In this document: one piece after another, positions 16,267 through 24,688 of the stretch | Layout of the letters: the number at the start of each line of letters is the position of its first letter | Numbering within the stretch: the stretch's first letter is position 1 | NCBI GenBank assembly: GCA_018371275.1 | Contig: JAHALF010000004.1 | Coordinates: 62,001-126,000 of the forward strand | Origin: Clostridiales bacterium | GTDB taxonomy: Bacteria; Bacillota; Clostridia; Lachnospirales; CAG-274 | DNA length: 64,000 nucleotides | Reading direction: 5' to 3' | Made by a program: the position numbers and the translations under genes | The notes under the pieces: model-generated | Database searches by the model: none | Seen by the model: the letters and a program-made list of their open reading frames with translations, nothing else | Told to the model about the DNA's origin: nothing

Positions 16267-18594
16267 ATGAATAATAAAGTGCTATTTATTATTTGTACAA
16301 TATTATTTATATTAGTTGGTTGTTCAAATAATAATGAAAAACAAGAAGAAGTTAAAGTTGGTGTAATAGGTAACAATTACCCAGTAGATAGAGCAACTGT
16401 TTCTAAAATGATGGCATTAGCTACATATAGTAAAAGAGAAATTTTATCTTTAGATAATGTTATAAAATTTAGTGATGTGAAAGAAGATAGTTGGTATAAT
16501 AAATACATAAACTGTGCTTATATACAAGGAGATATGAGTGGAGTTTTAGAAGATAAATTTGACCCAATGGGCAATCTTACTATAACTCAAACCCAATATT
16601 TAATAAATAAATATGATAAAAATAAAAAAATAAAAATAGATGATAAAAATAAGGACAAGCCAATTTCTTATGCCCTTTGGTGTAATATATATTCTCAAAT
16701 TATTAAGGATAAAAATATTATAGAAGAAGATTTAGTTGTATTAGGAACCAAAAAAACTAATAAAAATTTAAAGGATGATTATGTAATAACAGATAAAGGA
16801 TTATATTCATTTGAAGGAATAGATGTAGACAAATATATAGATACAAAGATTAAAGTACTAAAAAGAGATAATGAAATAATAGCAATATTAGAAGTTTTGG
16901 AGATTGAACCTACATTAAAGAGATGTTATATACAAAAAATAGGTAATGACTTTATAGATATATTTGTTGGTGGTGCTAAAAAAAGGTTATATATAAAAGA
17001 TAATAATATAGCTTTGCAAGATGAAAATTTATTAGCAGATATAAAGTTTAAAAAAGATGAAATTTTATCCATAGATTATTATAAACAAACAATACAAGGT
17101 ACAATAAATAGATTAGATAACAATACTGTTAGAATAAACAATACTAATTATGTTTTAGATGAAGATTTTAAAGTTTATTCTAATATAGGAGAAGGATTAT
17201 CTATAAGTAGTATAGATGATTTAATAATAGGTCAAGATATTGCAACATATTTTGTAAAGGGAAATGAAAATAAAATATATGGTGCTATAATAGATAAAAA
17301 TTTAAAATATGATCAAATAAGAGTTGCTATAAGTAATAATAATAGTTTATATTTTGATGAAATAAAGCTTAAATCAAGTAGTGGATTAAAAGTTATAGTA
17401 AAAGGACAAGAAAAAAATTTAACAAGCTTACATATAAAAAAGGGTCAAGATTTTTCAATAGGACAAAATGAAATAATAATTGTAGAAGCAAACAGTAAGG
17501 ATGAAGGAATATTATTTGAAAATCTTAAAAAGCCTGTTTTTTACGAAAAATTAGAGATTACTAAAATAAATGATAAATATGTTATTATAAATCAAATAAA
17601 CATAGAAAAATATGTAGAAAGTGTTTTAGCTAGTAATTGTAGTGAATATAAAGATTTAGAAATGTTAAAGGTATTAAGCATAATATATAGAACAACAGCT
17701 ATTAATTACATAAAAGAAAATGAATTAAAAAGCATAGGCGCAAATTTAGATGATAGCTCTAAATATCAAATTTATAATAATAAACAAAGTGATGAAATAT
17801 TTAAACAAGCAGTTGAACAAACAAAAGGCATAATATTAACAAGTGAGGGGAGTGTAATAAAACCTACATATTTTAGTCATTCCCCAGGGGTAACAGGTAA
17901 TAGTGGTGAAATATGGGCTAATAGAGATTATTATTCATATCCAACGGAAAATAAGCCTTATTTATTACATATAAAAGATTTTGCAGATAATATATATGAA
18001 AACTTGCAAGAAGAAGTAAATTCTAATATATTTTATAAAACTAAAGATATTAATAGTATTGAAAATGATAGTAAATGGTTTAGATGGAGTACAACTTTAG
18101 AAGAAAGTGATATTTTAAAAATAAGTGATAATATAAAAGAAATATATAAAGATGAAAAATATCTTATAAAAACATTAGATAATAATAACTATATTTATAA
18201 ACCAGTAGATAATGTTGGAAAAATAAAAGATATTAATGTGAAGAAAAGAGGAGAAGCTGGTAATATAATGGAACTTGAAATAGTAGGAGATAACAATACT
18301 GTTTTATTAATGTCGGATTTAATAATAAAAAAAGTTATAACTTTAAAATCTGTAATAGATAATAATGGAGAAATAGTTCAAAATATTAATTCTGTACCTA
18401 GTACTTATTTTGTATTTGATAAAATATATGATAATAATGGATATTTAAAGAAAATAACATTATATGGTGGCGGTTATGGGCATTGTGTAGGGCTTAGTCT
18501 ATATGGTGCAAATCAAATGGTTAAAAATGGAAAAACATATGAAGAAATACTCTCAAGATATTATAAAAATATAGATATAGTAAATATATATTGA
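16267..18594 (+). CDS. Lipoprotein with SLH-like segment and degenerate SpoIID/LytB domain
   Basis: The 775-residue protein begins with a lipoprotein signal ending in a lipobox (LVGC, Cys19). Residues about 70-115 resemble an S-layer homology repeat (FSDVKEDSWY ... DKFDPMGN). A long beta-rich region of unknown type follows, then a SpoIID/LytB-like domain from about 440 to the end, closing with GGYGHCVGLSLYGA. SpoIID is a lytic transglycosylase, and its catalytic Glu sits in a PSEMP-type motif. Here that position is Asn457 (LASNCS), so catalysis is doubtful. It probably binds glycan on the outer membrane face. It is unlike the intact SpoIID encoded near 59 kb. The promoter is not clear. Confidence 0.75.
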   Translation: MNNKVLFIICTILFILVGCSNNNEKQEEVKVGVIGNNYPVDRATVSKMMALATYSKREILSLDNVIKFSDVKEDSWYNKYINCAYIQGDMSGVLEDKFDPMGNLTITQTQYLINKYDKNKKIKIDDKNKDKPISYALWCNIYSQIIKDKNIIEEDLVVLGTKKTNKNLKDDYVITDKGLYSFEGIDVDKYIDTKIKVLKRDNEIIAILEVLEIEPTLKRCYIQKIGNDFIDIFVGGAKKRLYIKDNNIALQDENLLADIKFKKDEILSIDYYKQTIQGTINRLDNNTVRINNTNYVLDEDFKVYSNIGEGLSISSIDDLIIGQDIATYFVKGNENKIYGAIIDKNLKYDQIRVAISNNNSLYFDEIKLKSSSGLKVIVKGQEKNLTSLHIKKGQDFSIGQNEIIIVEANSKDEGILFENLKKPVFYEKLEITKINDKYVIINQINIEKYVESVLASNCSEYKDLEMLKVLSIIYRTTAINYIKENELKSIGANLDDSSKYQIYNNKQSDEIFKQAVEQTKGIILTSEGSVIKPTYFSHSPGVTGNSGEIWANRDYYSYPTENKPYLLHIKDFADNIYENLQEEVNSNIFYKTKDINSIENDSKWFRWSTTLEESDILKISDNIKEIYKDEKYLIKTLDNNNYIYKPVDNVGKIKDINVKKRGEAGNIMELEIVGDNNTVLLMSDLIIKKVITLKSVIDNNGEIVQNINSVPSTYFVFDKIYDNNGYLKKITLYGGGYGHCVGLSLYGANQMVKNGKTYEEILSRYYKNIDIVNIY

Positions 18595-18651
18595 TATATT
18601 ATATAAAATAATATATAATGTAGGAAAATGCTAAAATTAAGGTGGTATATA

Positions 18652-18960
18652 ATGATTAATTTAAAAATAAATACAAGAGAAAATACATATAATATAAAAT
18701 GTGAAGAAGGTTTAACGTTAAAGGAAGTATTAAAAAATGAAAATATAAATTTTATTTTTCCTTGTGGTGCTAATGGAAGATGTGGTAACTGTAAAATTAG
18801 AGTTTTAAATGGCATAGAAAAGCCAACTAATTTAGATAATATAAAATTATCAAAATATGAAATAGAAGACGGTGTAAGACTTGCTTGTTGTATTTATTTA
18901 AAAAAAGATATGGAAATTTTTTTAAATGAAATAAAAGAATATAATTTTTTAGATTTATAA
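18652..18960 (+). CDS. 2Fe-2S ferredoxin
   Basis: The 102-residue protein has a plant-type [2Fe-2S] ferredoxin fold with the cluster pattern C-x5-C-x2-C (PCGANGRCGNC, about residues 38-47) and a distal Cys pair in LACC near 80. It is a cytoplasmic electron carrier; the partner cannot be told from the context. ATG 18652 follows an AAGGTGG site, so the ATG at 18628, which lies upstream of that site, was not used. It may be cotranscribed with the preceding lipoprotein gene. Confidence 0.87.
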   Translation: MINLKINTRENTYNIKCEEGLTLKEVLKNENINFIFPCGANGRCGNCKIRVLNGIEKPTNLDNIKLSKYEIEDGVRLACCIYLKKDMEIFLNEIKEYNFLDL

Positions 18961-18961
18961 T

Positions 18962-19002
18962 AAAAAGACTGATTTCTATAATATATAGAAATCAGTCTTT
19001 TT
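18962..19002. terminator. Bidirectional terminator, 19-bp perfect stem
   Basis: 18962-18980 pairs perfectly with 18984-19002, with an A run on the left and a T run on the right. It separates the ferredoxin gene from the convergent SDR gene. Confidence 0.9.
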
Positions 19003-19732
19003 ATAATAAGCCACCATCTAATGTTATTATTTGTCCTGTTAAATAAGAGGAATTTTTTGAAGATAAATAGTAAGCTAAATTTGCAACTTCTTCTGGTTTT
19101 CCAAAACGCATATAAGGTATTTCATTTATAAACTCTTCTTTTTCTTCACTAGATAAAAAGTTGTTCATTTCCGTTTCTATAGCACCACAAGAAATAGCAT
19201 TAATACGTATTCCACTAGGGGCAAGCTCTTTTGCTAATGCTTTTGTAAAGGAATTTATAGCCCCTTTTGTAGCAGAATATACTACTTCACAAGATGCACC
19301 AACATTTCCCCATATAGAAGAAATATTTATTATTATACCATCTTTTTTGTTTATCATATTTTGGCAAGCTATATGAGAGCAGTTAAAAACGCCTTCTATA
19401 TTAGTTTTTATAAGATTTTGCCAAATATCTGGCGTAATTTGATTAAATAAACCTATATGAGATATACCAGCATTATTAATTAATATATCTACACAACCAA
19501 ATTTATTTTCTATTTTTTTAAATATATCTAAAGCTATAGTATAATCTGATATATCTCCTTGTAATGCTAGTATATTAGGATTAATTTCTTTTAACTCATT
19601 ATATGTTTTTTCCAAATCATCTTTTCTATTAATACAGTTTATAACCACTTTATAATTATTTTTTGCAAAAAGTTTTGATATTTCTTTTCCTATTCCTCTT
19701 GAAGATCCAGTAACAAATACTACTTTAGACAA
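19001..19732 (-). CDS. Short-chain dehydrogenase/reductase (FabG/YmfI-like)
   Basis: The 243-residue NAD(P)-dependent oxidoreductase has the cofactor motif TGSSRGIG (residues 8-15), NNAG near 89, and the catalytic Ser and YSATK (Tyr and Lys) near 141-158, and ends with the GQIITLDGG segment. This is the classical SDR layout. It could be a FabG-type 3-oxoacyl-ACP reductase or the YmfI-type reductase that modifies elongation factor P. No fatty acid genes are nearby, so the substrate is left open. It is 4 bases downstream of nfo and cotranscribed with it. Confidence 0.85.
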   Translation of the reverse strand: MSKVVFVTGSSRGIGKEISKLFAKNNYKVVINCINRKDDLEKTYNELKEINPNILALQGDISDYTIALDIFKKIENKFGCVDILINNAGISHIGLFNQITPDIWQNLIKTNIEGVFNCSHIACQNMINKKDGIIINISSIWGNVGASCEVVYSATKGAINSFTKALAKELAPSGIRINAISCGAIETEMNNFLSSEEKEEFINEIPYMRFGKPEEVANLAYYLSSKNSSYLTGQIITLDGGLL

Positions 19733-19736
19733 AATA

Positions 19737-20588
19737 TTACCCCCTTAGTCTTGATATTTCTTCTTTATATAAATTAGTTTTAGTATCTAACCAAGGTGTT
19801 TCTAATATAAATATTTTATCTTTTAAATAATTTGAATGTACTATATTATATATAGCATCAAAGCCTATATAGTCTTTTCCTTTTGGATTTGTTTCATCTG
19901 CACCTAAATTTGCGTGCCTATCTTTTTTAGTACCACATTTATTTAAAGAACCGTTTACGTGTATTACTTTTACCTTATCAAGACCTATTATATTATCAAA
20001 ATGTTTCATTACATTATCAAAATCATTTACAATATCATAACCACTATCGTGTAAATGGCAAGTATCAAGACATATACCTATTTTTTCATTTCTGTCTACT
20101 TTATCTATAATAGCTTTTAATTCTTCAAAATTTCTTCCAATTTCTGAACCTTTACCTGCCATTGTTTCTAAACATATAAATGGCTTTGTATTTTCTGTTA
20201 AAACCTCATTAAGTCCATTAGCTATTCTTTCTATGCCATATTCTGCTGTTTTATCTGTAAAAGCACCTGGGTGTAGGACAATGTAATCTGAGCCAATAGC
20301 TGTTGTTCTATCTATTTCTTGTTTTAAAAAATCTATTGCTAGATTATATGTATCTTCTTTATAAGAAGCCAGATTAATAATATAAGGTGCATGTACAACT
20401 ATTTCGCTTATATTATTTTTAGCCATAAATTCCTTTCCTTCTTCTATTTTTAACTTTTCTATAGGGGAGCGTTTAGTATTTTGTGGAGCACCTGTATATA
20501 TCATAAATGTATTAGCACCATAAGAATATGCCTCTTTAGCAGCATTTATAAGCCCTCCAGACATAGACACGTGAGAACCGATTTTCAT
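19737..20588 (-). CDS. nfo: Endonuclease IV
   Basis: Nfo cleaves DNA at abasic sites during base-excision repair. The 283-residue protein is a TIM barrel with the trinuclear zinc ligands visible along the chain: the VVHAPYIINLAS and VLHPGAF strands, CLETMAGKG, CLDTCHLHDSGYD and VIHVNGS, with a DRHANLG segment after it. The length is normal. It shares a transcript with the downstream SDR gene. Confidence 0.96.
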   Translation of the reverse strand: MKIGSHVSMSGGLINAAKEAYSYGANTFMIYTGAPQNTKRSPIEKLKIEEGKEFMAKNNISEIVVHAPYIINLASYKEDTYNLAIDFLKQEIDRTTAIGSDYIVLHPGAFTDKTAEYGIERIANGLNEVLTENTKPFICLETMAGKGSEIGRNFEELKAIIDKVDRNEKIGICLDTCHLHDSGYDIVNDFDNVMKHFDNIIGLDKVKVIHVNGSLNKCGTKKDRHANLGADETNPKGKDYIGFDAIYNIVHSNYLKDKIFILETPWLDTKTNLYKEEISRLRG

Positions 20589-20623
20589 ATTATTATTCCT
20601 TTCTTTTTATATTAATATACTAT

Positions 20624-20652
20624 ATTATATAAAAACTTATTTATTTTGTAAA
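20624..20652 (-). promoter_or_regulatory. Promoter of nfo
   Basis: On the minus strand TTTACA and TATAAT are separated by exactly 17 bp, 36 bases before the nfo start codon. Confidence 0.65.
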
Positions 20653-20678
20653 CTTTAATATTCATTATTTATAAATAA

Positions 20679-20704
20679 AATAGGCATCTAAGAAGATGCC
20701 TATT
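20679..20704 (-). terminator. Terminator of the small membrane protein gene
   Basis: An 11-bp perfect stem (20679-20689 with 20694-20704) is followed on the minus strand by a U-rich stretch. It lies 2 bases after the stop codon of the 57-residue gene. Confidence 0.85.
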
Positions 20705-20706
20705 AA

Positions 20707-20880
20707 TTAATCTCTTTTACCTAAAATATAACCAAGAAATAATCCTTTTAAAAATATTAAAACAATAAAAACAGCACTTAAAATAGCCAATTTAGATTTT
20801 TGGTCGTTAGTAATAAAAGTACCTTTTGGAGAAGTTAATTCTAATTGTTTTTTAAAAGCTCTATAATGTTTTTTAGCCAT
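20707..20880 (-). CDS. Small membrane protein, 57 residues
   Basis: This short gene has a strong AGGAGG site 8 bases before its ATG and its own terminator, so it is very likely real. The product has a basic N-terminus (MAKKHYRAFKK), a polar segment with TSPKGTF, and a single hydrophobic helix at about residues 30-53 ending in GKRD. I do not recognise the family. It stands between nfo and the divergent asnS and has no obvious functional link to either. Confidence 0.75.
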   Translation of the reverse strand: MAKKHYRAFKKQLELTSPKGTFITNDQKSKLAILSAVFIVLIFLKGLFLGYILGKRD

Positions 20881-21001
20881 ATTAATTACCTCCTAAATAA
20901 AATTTTATATACTAATAAAATTATAACACAAAAACAATATTTTAAAAAGGAAATTTTTATAAAAAATTTAAAAAAATAATGCAAAATATTAAAAAATAGG
21001 G

Positions 21002-21007
21002 TATAAT
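21002..21007 (+). promoter_or_regulatory. Likely -10 box of asnS
   Basis: A perfect TATAAT lies 47 bases before the asnS start. No good -35 box is seen at the right spacing, and no T-box leader is present. Confidence 0.4.
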
Positions 21008-21053
21008 GTATCATAGAAAATTTATTAAAATAAATAATAAGGGAGATGATTTT

Positions 21054-22442
21054 TTGTACACAGAAATTAAACAAATCTTTAGAGAAACAGAAAAGTATAC
21101 AAAAGATGAAATAACAGTTTGTGGTTGGGTAAAAACCATTAGAAGTTCAAAAACTTTTGGGTTTATAGAGCTTAATGATGGTAGTTTTTTTAAAGGAGTT
21201 CAAGTAGTTTTTGATAATAGACTAGAAAATTTTGAAAAAATAGAAAAATTAGGCGTTGGTGCTAGTCTTATTGTAAAAGGAAATGTTATTGAGACACCAG
21301 AAAATAAACAACCATTTGAAATTAAAGCTACATTTATTAATATAGAAGGAGAAGCACCATCAGACTATCCTTTACAAAAGAAAAGACACACTTTTGAGTA
21401 TCTTAGAACAATAGCACATTTAAGACCTAGAACAAATACTTTTTCAGCTGTATTTAGAGTACGTTCTTTAATAGCTTACTCTATACACAAATTTTTTAAT
21501 GAAAGAAATTTTGTTTATGTGCACACACCAATTATAACAGGAAGTGACTGTGAAGGTGCAGGTGAAATGTTTAAAGTTACTAACTTTGATATGTTAAATA
21601 TACCTAAGACAGAAGAAGGCAATGTAGATTATAGTAAAGACTTTTTTGGTAAAGAAGCAAATCTTACAGTTAGTGGACAATTATCAGCAGAAGCTTATGC
21701 TATGGCTTTTAAAAATGTATATACATTTGGACCTACATTTAGAGCAGAAAACTCTAATACACAAAGACACGCAGCAGAGTTTTGGATGGTAGAACCAGAA
21801 ATTGCTTTTGCTGACTTAAATGATGATATGGAACTTGCTGAGGATTTACTTAAATATATTATTAATTATATTTTAGAAAATGCCCCTGAAGAAATAAAGT
21901 TCTTTAATGATTTTGTAGATAAAGGTCTTATTGATAGATTAGAAAATATTGTTAAAAATGAGTTTGGAAAAATCACTTATACAGAAGCTATAGAAATATT
22001 AACAAAAGCAGATGTAGATTTTGAATATCCAGTAGAGTGGGGCATTGATTTACAAACAGAACACGAAAGATATTTAACAGATAAAGTATTTAAAAAGCCT
22101 GTTTTTGTTACAGATTATCCTAAAGATATTAAAGCGTTTTATATGAGATTAAATGATGATAATAAAACAGTTTCTGCTATGGATTTATTAGTTCCAGGCG
22201 TAGGTGAGCTTATGGGCGGTAGCCAAAGAGAAGAACGTCTTGATGTACTTGTAGAAAGAATGAAGGAACTTGGTCTTAATGAAGAAGACTATTGGTGGTA
22301 TTTAGAGCTTAGAAAATTTGGTGGAACAAAACATGCTGGTTTTGGTCTTGGATTTGAAAGATGTGTTATGTATCTTACAGGTATATCTAACATTAGAGAT
22401 GTTATTCCATTTCCAAGAACTGCAAAAAATGCAGAATTTTAA
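21054..22442 (+). CDS. asnS: Asparaginyl-tRNA synthetase
   Basis: AsnRS charges tRNA(Asn). The 462-residue protein has an N-terminal OB-fold anticodon-binding domain (about 15-105) and a class II catalytic core with the GSDCEGAGEMF segment, motif 2 in PTFRAENSNTQRHAAEFW, and motif 3 GFGLGFERCVMY near the end. AsnRS and AspRS are close relatives; the length and the GAGEMF segment favour AsnRS. The start is TTG 21054 with an AAGGGAG site at 8 bases; an ATG at 21006 lacks a ribosome site. Confidence 0.94.
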   Translation: MYTEIKQIFRETEKYTKDEITVCGWVKTIRSSKTFGFIELNDGSFFKGVQVVFDNRLENFEKIEKLGVGASLIVKGNVIETPENKQPFEIKATFINIEGEAPSDYPLQKKRHTFEYLRTIAHLRPRTNTFSAVFRVRSLIAYSIHKFFNERNFVYVHTPIITGSDCEGAGEMFKVTNFDMLNIPKTEEGNVDYSKDFFGKEANLTVSGQLSAEAYAMAFKNVYTFGPTFRAENSNTQRHAAEFWMVEPEIAFADLNDDMELAEDLLKYIINYILENAPEEIKFFNDFVDKGLIDRLENIVKNEFGKITYTEAIEILTKADVDFEYPVEWGIDLQTEHERYLTDKVFKKPVFVTDYPKDIKAFYMRLNDDNKTVSAMDLLVPGVGELMGGSQREERLDVLVERMKELGLNEEDYWWYLELRKFGGTKHAGFGLGFERCVMYLTGISNIRDVIPFPRTAKNAEF

Positions 22443-22517
22443 ATATATAAAATATTATAATATAGTTAATTATTATTATGTGAAAACACATAGTTAATAA
22501 ATATTGGAGGTTAAATT

Positions 22518-23048
22518 ATGAAAAAACCTTATGAAATTATAAATAGTCAAGTAGCTTTTAATGGCAAAATAATAGATGTTAAAGTAGATACTATATCATT
22601 ACCAGATGGAAAAACTACTAAAAGAGAAGTGGTTGTAAGAGGTGATGCGACTGCTATTGTACCAATAGATGAAAAAGGTAATGTTATTTTAGTAGAACAG
22701 TATAGACATCCTGTTGGGGATATGGTATTAGAGGTACCAGCAGGTATGTTAGAAGATGGTGAAGATCCTAAAGATTGTGCAATTAGAGAATTAGAAGAAG
22801 AAACATCTTTTATAGCTAATGAGTTAATCCATATGACTACTATGTACCCTACTGTTGGTTTTTGCACAGAAAAACTACACATATATTTGGCTAAAAATTT
22901 ACAACAAGGTAATTTTAATTTTGATGATGACGAATTTATAGAAGTTAAAAAAATACCTTTAGAGGAAGCTATTAATATGATATATACTGGGGAAATAATA
23001 GATTCTAAAACTATAGTTGGACTTTTATCTTGTAAAAAATTTTTATGA
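22518..23048 (+). CDS. NUDIX hydrolase, ADP-ribose pyrophosphatase type
   Basis: The 176-residue protein splits ADP-ribose or similar nucleoside diphosphate derivatives. The Nudix box runs from GMLEDGEDPKDCAIREL to EEET near residues 75-97; the Gly usually found after the EE pair is replaced by Ser. The preceding QYRHPVGDMVLEVPAG and the following YPTVGFCTE segments are typical of the NudF group. It has a GGAGG ribosome site and ends at a strong terminator. Confidence 0.9.
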   Translation: MKKPYEIINSQVAFNGKIIDVKVDTISLPDGKTTKREVVVRGDATAIVPIDEKGNVILVEQYRHPVGDMVLEVPAGMLEDGEDPKDCAIRELEEETSFIANELIHMTTMYPTVGFCTEKLHIYLAKNLQQGNFNFDDDEFIEVKKIPLEEAINMIYTGEIIDSKTIVGLLSCKKFL

Positions 23049-23085
23049 TAATATTATAAATAACTTATATATTTAAAATATAAAT

Positions 23086-23125
23086 AAAATGTCAGATTAA
23101 ATGAAAATTTTTAATCTGACATTTT
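23086..23125. terminator. Bidirectional terminator, 16-bp perfect stem
   Basis: 23086-23101 pairs with 23110-23125, with A and T runs at the two ends. It lies between the converging NUDIX and cytidylate-kinase-like genes. Confidence 0.88.
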
Positions 23126-23132
23126 TATATTG

Positions 23133-23756
23133 TTAATTCATACTGTTAATATAATTTAAAATTAAATCTACAGCATTATCTATGCCTACTTTACTAGTAT
23201 TTATAACTAAATCATAGTTTGAGGCAGTATTCCAATCTCTACCTGTATAGTAGCTATAATAATGTCCTCTTTTTTTATCTGTTTTATAAAGTAAATTTTG
23301 TGCGTGTTTTTTGTCAAGATCTTTGTTAGTTTCTAATAGACGTTTAATTCTAAATTCTTCATCTGCTCTAAGATATACTTTTATAAGATTTTTTTCATCT
23401 CTAAGAATATAGTCAGAGCATCTACCAACTATAACAGCAGATTTTTGATTTGCTATTTTCTTTATAACTTCAGATTGTATTCCAAATAGTTTATCATTAG
23501 TTAAAAAGTCATTATTTTGAAAAAATAGTCCTGTTGTAGATGGAGTTCCCATCGCTATTGAGTATAAAAAGCTATTAGTAGGTTTTTCATCTACATCCTC
23601 AAATAATGCTTCTTTAAATCCACTTTCTTTTGCAGCTAATGAAATAAGTTTTTTATCATAGCATTCACAATCCAATTTATTAGCAAGTTTAGATCCAACT
23701 TCTTTACCACCACTACAAAATTCTCGACAAATTGTGACAATTATTTTTTTATCCAT
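23133..23756 (-). CDS. Cytidylate-kinase-like family protein
   Basis: The 207-residue protein belongs to the cytidylate-kinase-like family common in Clostridia. The N-terminal loop REFCSGGKEVG (about residues 11-21) takes the place of the P-loop, followed by the YDKKLI segment and a C-terminal RDWNTASNYDLVINTSKVG segment. The substrate is unknown. It has an AGGAGG site before ATG and an extended -10 box upstream, and appears monocistronic. Confidence 0.82.
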   Translation of the reverse strand: MDKKIIVTICREFCSGGKEVGSKLANKLDCECYDKKLISLAAKESGFKEALFEDVDEKPTNSFLYSIAMGTPSTTGLFFQNNDFLTNDKLFGIQSEVIKKIANQKSAVIVGRCSDYILRDEKNLIKVYLRADEEFRIKRLLETNKDLDKKHAQNLLYKTDKKRGHYYSYYTGRDWNTASNYDLVINTSKVGIDNAVDLILNYINSMN

Positions 23757-23786
23757 AACAATACCTCCTATACTTATTTATTATTA

Positions 23787-23795
23787 ATTATATCA
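23787..23795 (-). promoter_or_regulatory. Extended -10 box of the cytidylate-kinase-like gene
   Basis: TGATATAAT is read on the minus strand, an extended -10 box 31 bases before the start codon. No convincing -35 box is seen. Confidence 0.4.
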
Positions 23796-23934
23796 TAATT
23801 TAAATAAAAAATAAATATATGATTATATAAAAATTATAATATTTTTTTATAATTTTTATAATGTTTATATAAAAATTATATAATATAACTTAATAAAACG
23901 GTTATTTAGTGATATTTGGATAACTGTTAAAATA

Positions 23935-23963
23935 TTGTAAGAATATAATAAATTTGATATAAT
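23935..23963 (+). promoter_or_regulatory. Promoter of the LytTR/GHKL operon
   Basis: TTGTAA (23935-23940) and TATAAT (23958-23963) are 17 bp apart, with TG one base before the -10 box. It lies 31 bases upstream of the response regulator start. Confidence 0.65.
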
Positions 23964-23993
23964 ATATGCAGAAAAACATAAGGAGAAGTATGT

Positions 23994-24683
23994 ATGTTAA
24001 ATATAGTTATATGTGATGATAGCGAAATAATTTGTCAATACTTATCAGAAAAATTACAAGAGTATTTTAAACAATTATATAAAGATGTTAATATACAAAT
24101 TTTTACATCTAGTAATGAGTTTTTAAAATATAAGGATATTAGTAATATAGATTTAATTTTTTTGGATATAGAAATAGATGAAAAAAGTGGAATAGATATA
24201 GCAAAAAATTTTCAAGATAATAATACAAGTATAGTTTTTATATCTGCATATAAAGATTATGCTTTAGATTTATTTAAATTAAGACCTTTAGATTTTTTAG
24301 TAAAGCCTATAAAAATTGAAAAACTAAATGATGTTTTAGATAGATTTGTTAAAACATTAGATGAGAAGAGTTACTGTTTTAAATATAAAATTAAAAATAA
24401 TATATTTTTTGAGGATATAAATAACATATTGTTTTTTGAAAGTATGGGAAGAAAGATAAAAATTGTTACTAAAGAAAGTGAAAATATATTTTATGGCAAT
24501 TTAAAAAGTATTAATCAAGAATTATATAAATTTAATTTTATACAAACTCATAATTCTTTTTTAGTAAATAAAAAATATATTACTAAAATAACAAATACAG
24601 AACTATTTATTAAATATAACTTAAGGGTACCTATTAGTAGGTCAAATAAAGATAGTATATTAAAATTATATATGAGAGGTTGA
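23994..24683 (+). CDS. LytTR-family response regulator
   Basis: The 229-residue protein has an N-terminal receiver domain with an acidic pair CDDS (8-11), the phospho-acceptor Asp in IFLDIEID near residue 60, a Ser in VFISAYKDY near 83 and Lys in LVKPI near 104. The C-terminal LytTR DNA-binding domain starts near 130 and contains FFESMGRKIKI and the THNSFLVNKKYI stretch. This is the AgrA/VirR layout. It is cotranscribed with the GHKL kinase 5 bases downstream, its likely partner. Confidence 0.92.
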   Translation: MLNIVICDDSEIICQYLSEKLQEYFKQLYKDVNIQIFTSSNEFLKYKDISNIDLIFLDIEIDEKSGIDIAKNFQDNNTSIVFISAYKDYALDLFKLRPLDFLVKPIKIEKLNDVLDRFVKTLDEKSYCFKYKIKNNIFFEDINNILFFESMGRKIKIVTKESENIFYGNLKSINQELYKFNFIQTHNSFLVNKKYITKITNTELFIKYNLRVPISRSNKDSILKLYMRG

Positions 24684-24688
24684 TATAA

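Noticed and set aside
18561..18815. Minus-strand frame opposite the ferredoxin gene
   Set aside because: No ribosome site, and it overlaps the clear CxxxxxCxxC ferredoxin frame.
20881..21053. T-box leader for asnS
   Set aside because: The leader is too short, with no specifier loop, T-box sequence or terminator.
22443..22517. Hairpin ATGTG-AAAA-CACAT after asnS as a terminator
   Set aside because: The stem is only about 5 bp with no T-run; read-through into the NUDIX gene is likely.
23823..23881. Repeated TTATATAAAAATTATA units as possible CRISPR or iterons
   Set aside because: Only two direct copies and one inverted version in a nearly pure A/T stretch; spacing and composition do not fit a CRISPR array or an origin.
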